Source: AA29 sp041481445 (GTDB taxonomy: Bacteria > Acidobacteriota > Vicinamibacteria > Fen-336). From it: 7,426 bases of DNA. Positions 5,488 to 7,426 of this stretch are shown in pieces. The stretch lies in contig JBGPBV010000238.1 of NCBI GenBank assembly GCA_041481445.1, forward strand, positions 1-7,426, read 5' to 3'. The stretch's first letter is position 1; each line of letters starts with the position of its first letter. Under the pieces are notes generated by a model that made no database searches, was not told where the DNA came from, and saw nothing but the letters and a program-made list of their open reading frames with translations. The position numbers were made by a program, and so were the translations under genes.

Positions 5488-6456
5488 ATGACTTCGATCC
5501 TGGAAACGCCAAAGACCGACCCATCGACGCCCGGGAGTGGTCCCGGAAGGACTCTCGCGGTAGCGGGCATCGGGCTGGCCGTCGTGATCCTCGGCCTGAC
5601 CGCCTACCTCCTCGTCGCGCTGCGCGACGCGCGCCGGCAGATCGCACACCTCACGGAGCAGACCACGATCGCCGACCGGAGGGCGAAAGAGCTGGACCTG
5701 GCGCTGGCGGCCCTGGGCGGCCAGACCGTAACCATCGCGGAGCGGGCCGGCGTCACCGCGGCGGAGCTCGAGAGGACGGCGACGGTGGCCCGGCAGCTGC
5801 GCGAAGCGCAGCGGAAGGGCCAGGCCGACATCGATGCGCTCGGCGGCGAGGTCGGCAGGGTGAAGGACGCCGTCGCCGCCAGCAAGGCGGCCCTCGAAGA
5901 GACGCAGGCCAGCCTGCGGCACGCGATCGGGGACCTCGGCGAGCAGAGCGGCCTGATCGCGCGCAACGCGGAGGAGGTCGCGGAGCTCAAGCGCGCCGGT
6001 CTCCGCGACTACTACGAATTCAACCTCGCCAAGTCCAAGTCGCCGCACGCGGTCGGCCCGGTGGCCCTGCGCTTGAAGGACGCCGACGCCAAGCGGCACA
6101 AGTTCAACGTGGTGCTCGTGGTGGACGACATCGAGATCGAGAAGAAGGACAGGACGCTCCTGGAGCCGGTGCAGTTCTACCGCAAGGGCTCGCGGCAGCT
6201 CAACGAGATCGTCGTCTACACCGTCAAGAAGGACCGGATCATCGGCTACGTGAGCACGCCCAAGCCCCCGGAAAAGCCCAAGGCCGCGGAAGTGCTGAAG
6301 CCCGTCGAAATGACGAAGGCGGCGGAAGTGCTCAAGCCCGTGGAAATGACGAAGGCCGCGGAAGGGCCGAAGCCCGCAGAAGTGCTGAAGGCGGCGGAAG
6401 GGCCGAAGGCCGCGGAAGGGCCGAAGGCCCCGGAGCCGGCGGCCTCCCCGAACTAG
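5488..6456 (+). CDS. Membrane-anchored coiled-coil protein with C-terminal conserved domain and hexapeptide-repeat tail
   Basis: I do not know a named family for this 322-residue protein. Its parts are clear: a Pro/Ser/Gly-rich lead of 20 residues, one transmembrane helix at about 22-45 (TLAVAGIGLAVVILGLTAYL), and a long Ala/Glu/Arg-rich helical region at about 46-170 likely to form a coiled coil. A compact domain at about 171-258 follows, with alternating strands (DYYEFNLAKSK, KFNVVLVVDDIEIEKKD, PVQFYRKGS, NEIVVYTVKKDRIIGYVSTP). The tail is eight Lys/Glu/Ala/Pro hexapeptides (266-313). From memory, similar 88-residue C-terminal domains occur in uncharacterised acidobacterial proteins. The single helix and long rod suggest a scaffold or tether at the inner membrane. 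Arg-rich residues just after the helix (RDARR) leave it open whether the rod is periplasmic or cytoplasmic. The next gene begins at the base following the stop codon, so the VWFA protein is the likely partner. Confidence 0.85.
   Translation: MTSILETPKTDPSTPGSGPGRTLAVAGIGLAVVILGLTAYLLVALRDARRQIAHLTEQTTIADRRAKELDLALAALGGQTVTIAERAGVTAAELERTATVARQLREAQRKGQADIDALGGEVGRVKDAVAASKAALEETQASLRHAIGDLGEQSGLIARNAEEVAELKRAGLRDYYEFNLAKSKSPHAVGPVALRLKDADAKRHKFNVVLVVDDIEIEKKDRTLLEPVQFYRKGSRQLNEIVVYTVKKDRIIGYVSTPKPPEKPKAAEVLKPVEMTKAAEVLKPVEMTKAAEGPKPAEVLKAAEGPKAAEGPKAPEPAASPN
6283..6426 (+). repeat. Eight tandem 18-bp repeats coding a Lys/Glu hexapeptide tail
   Basis: Eight in-frame units of 18 bp code for AAEVLK, PVEMTK, AAEVLK, PVEMTK, AAEGPK, PAEVLK, AAEGPK and AAEGPK (residues 266-313). 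Glu at position 3 and Lys at position 6 are constant. The first four units form two near-identical 36-bp copies (6283-6318 and 6319-6354), which suggests recent duplication. The array looks prone to slippage, and each gain or loss of a unit would keep the frame. A flexible or extended spacer, like the Pro/Lys-rich region of TonB, is one possible role. Confidence 0.85.
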
Positions 6457-7374
6457 GTGGCCCCGCACTTTCCACGGCTGGCGGCCGTGTCGCTCGCGGT
6501 CGGTCTGGCCGCGGCGCCGGCCGGCGCGGGGCAGGCCGTCTTCTCGGCGCAGACCTCGCTCGTCAACGTGGCCGTGACGGTCGAGGACGCGCAGGGGCGG
6601 CCCATCGACGGCCTGACCCCCCGCGACTTCGTGGTGACGGAGGACGGCCGCCGCCAGAAGATCGAGATGTGCGCCCGCATGGGGAAGGGCGCCAACCAGT
6701 CCACCTCCCTCGACGTGGCGCTCCTCGTCGACACGAGCGACAGCATGCTGGAGACGTTGCGGCGGTCGCAGGACGTGGCCGTGCGGTTCCTCTCGAGCCT
6801 ACCGAACGCGCAGGAGATCATCGTCGTCTTCTTCGACCAGGCGCAGCTCCTGGAGCACTTCGACCGGGAGCATCCCGAGGCGCTCTTCGAGCGGGTGCGG
6901 ACGCTGCCCGAGGGCGGCAACACCGCGGTACGCGACGCGATCGCCTTCAGCCTGCGCGCCCTGTCGGCGTCGAACGGCCGATCGGCGCTCGTGCTGCTCA
7001 CGGATGGCATCGACACGGTGAGCGCCACCGACCCGGCGGCGCTCGACCGGGCCGTCCAGTCCCACGCGGTCACGATCTACCCCGTGGCCTACCCGGCGTC
7101 GCCAGGCGGCGATGGGCCGGACCCGCAGGAGGCCCTGAAGGAGCTGGCCCGGCTGGCCCAGGTCAGCGGCGGGCGCCTCTTCAAGCTGCCCAGCGAGGCG
7201 GCGCTTCCCGGCGTACTCGACGAGATCGCGGCAGACCTGCGCTCGCAATACGTCCTCGGCTTCACACCCGATGCCTCGGGCGCGCCCGGCCGTGTGCGGA
7301 AGATTTCCGTGAAGGTGTCCGGCCACGGGAAGGTTGTGGTGCGGCACCGGGTGGGGTACCGGCTGCAGCAGTGA
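6457..7374 (+). CDS. Secreted VWFA-related domain protein (acidobacterial type)
   Basis: The 305-residue protein begins with GTG immediately after the TAG of the previous gene, without its own Shine-Dalgarno sequence, so translation is probably coupled. A signal peptide is visible (hydrophobic residues about 9-24, cleavage probably near AGAGQA at 22-27). Next comes the family's N-terminal strand region LVNVAVTVEDAQGRPIDGLT (35-54) and RDFVVTEDGRRQKI (56-69). The von Willebrand A domain covers about 86-265 with a complete metal-binding MIDAS site: Asp92, Ser94 and Ser96 in DTSDS, Thr156 in NTAVRDAI, and Asp183 in LLTDGID. The end carries the typical YVLGFTPD (265-272) and GYR. The layout matches the 'VWFA-related Acidobacterial domain' family (TIGR03436) as I know it. 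Such proteins are thought to bind other proteins or ligands through the metal ion outside the cytoplasm; no exact role is established. The membrane coiled-coil protein encoded just upstream is its natural candidate partner. It ends 7 bp from the convergent tRNA-His. Confidence 0.92.
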   Translation: MAPHFPRLAAVSLAVGLAAAPAGAGQAVFSAQTSLVNVAVTVEDAQGRPIDGLTPRDFVVTEDGRRQKIEMCARMGKGANQSTSLDVALLVDTSDSMLETLRRSQDVAVRFLSSLPNAQEIIVVFFDQAQLLEHFDREHPEALFERVRTLPEGGNTAVRDAIAFSLRALSASNGRSALVLLTDGIDTVSATDPAALDRAVQSHAVTIYPVAYPASPGGDGPDPQEALKELARLAQVSGGRLFKLPSEAALPGVLDEIAADLRSQYVLGFTPDASGAPGRVRKISVKVSGHGKVVVRHRVGYRLQQ

Positions 7375-7381
7375 GGTAAGT

Positions 7382-7426
7382 TGGGGTGGATGACGGGATT
7401 CGAACCCGCGGCCTCCAGGGCCACAA
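7382..7426 (-). tRNA. tRNA-His (anticodon GTG), 3' part only, cut by window edge
   Basis: The minus strand reads positions 32-76 of a tRNA. They are the anticodon loop TTGTGGC with anticodon GTG, the 3' anticodon stem CCTGG, a five-base variable loop AGGCC, T-stem GCGGG, T-loop TTCGAAT, closing CCCGT, acceptor strand CATCCAC, discriminator C and encoded CCA (ending at 7382). The C73 discriminator is the specific mark of tRNA-His, which needs it to pair with G-1. The D arm, 5' anticodon stem and 5' acceptor strand lie beyond the window. Confidence 0.92.

Noticed and set aside
5209..6468. Minus-strand open frame of 419 codons with repetitive GLRPFRGL-like units
   Set aside because: The apparent repeat is only the complement of the plus-strand 18-bp array in the membrane coiled-coil gene. 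No ribosome binding site or family motif supports it.
1..7426. CRISPR array, toxin-antitoxin pair, phage genes or known defence genes
   Set aside because: No spaced direct repeats of CRISPR type, no small paired genes and no phage or defence motifs were found. A sirtuin alone, without a partner such as an Argonaute or a defence-type helicase, and with ordinary class U features, is not evidence for a defence system.

Overview
The window is a high-GC chromosomal segment (about 70% G+C by eye, with strongly GC-biased third codon positions). Several of its genes belong to families typical of soil Acidobacteriota and similar deep-branching soil lineages: a DUF5916/CBM9-like outer-membrane protein, a 'VWFA-related' secreted protein of the acidobacterial type, and a Thermotoga-type sirtuin. 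I would guess Acidobacteriota (Vicinamibacteria-like), with Rokubacteria/Methylomirabilota or Gemmatimonadota as alternatives. No ribosomal marker is present to settle this.

Layout. Positions 1-4853 hold four genes, all on the minus strand. In transcription order they are a class I SAM-dependent methyltransferase-like protein (4044-4853), a class U-like NAD-dependent sirtuin deacetylase (3275-4024), a large exported DUF5916 protein (493-3153), and a secreted SnoaL/NTF2-like protein that runs off the left edge (1-480). A candidate leaderless promoter sits directly in front of the DUF5916 gene, and the SnoaL-like gene follows it after only 12 bp. Those two therefore look like one unit, and the methyltransferase plus sirtuin (19 bp apart) like another.

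Positions 4854-5487 hold no intact gene. The left part carries a plus-strand remnant of the C-terminus of a serine recombinase, spread over three reading frames (4884-5146). The adjacent methyltransferase gene is clearly lower in G+C than its neighbours (about 56% in a hand-counted stretch against about 73% in the sirtuin). Together these suggest an old insertion or a scar of horizontal transfer.

Positions 5488-7374 are a tight two-gene plus-strand operon. The first gene encodes a membrane-anchored coiled-coil protein with a small C-terminal domain and a tail of eight tandem hexapeptides. The second, whose GTG start directly abuts the previous stop codon, encodes a secreted von Willebrand A protein with an intact MIDAS metal site. 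A perfect 11-bp inverted repeat ends just before the ribosome binding site of the first gene. This pair is the best candidate in the window for an undescribed system, most likely an envelope-associated one.

The right edge (7382-7426) is the 3' half of a minus-strand tRNA-His (anticodon GTG) with an encoded CCA end, convergent with the VWFA gene and only 7 bp from its stop.
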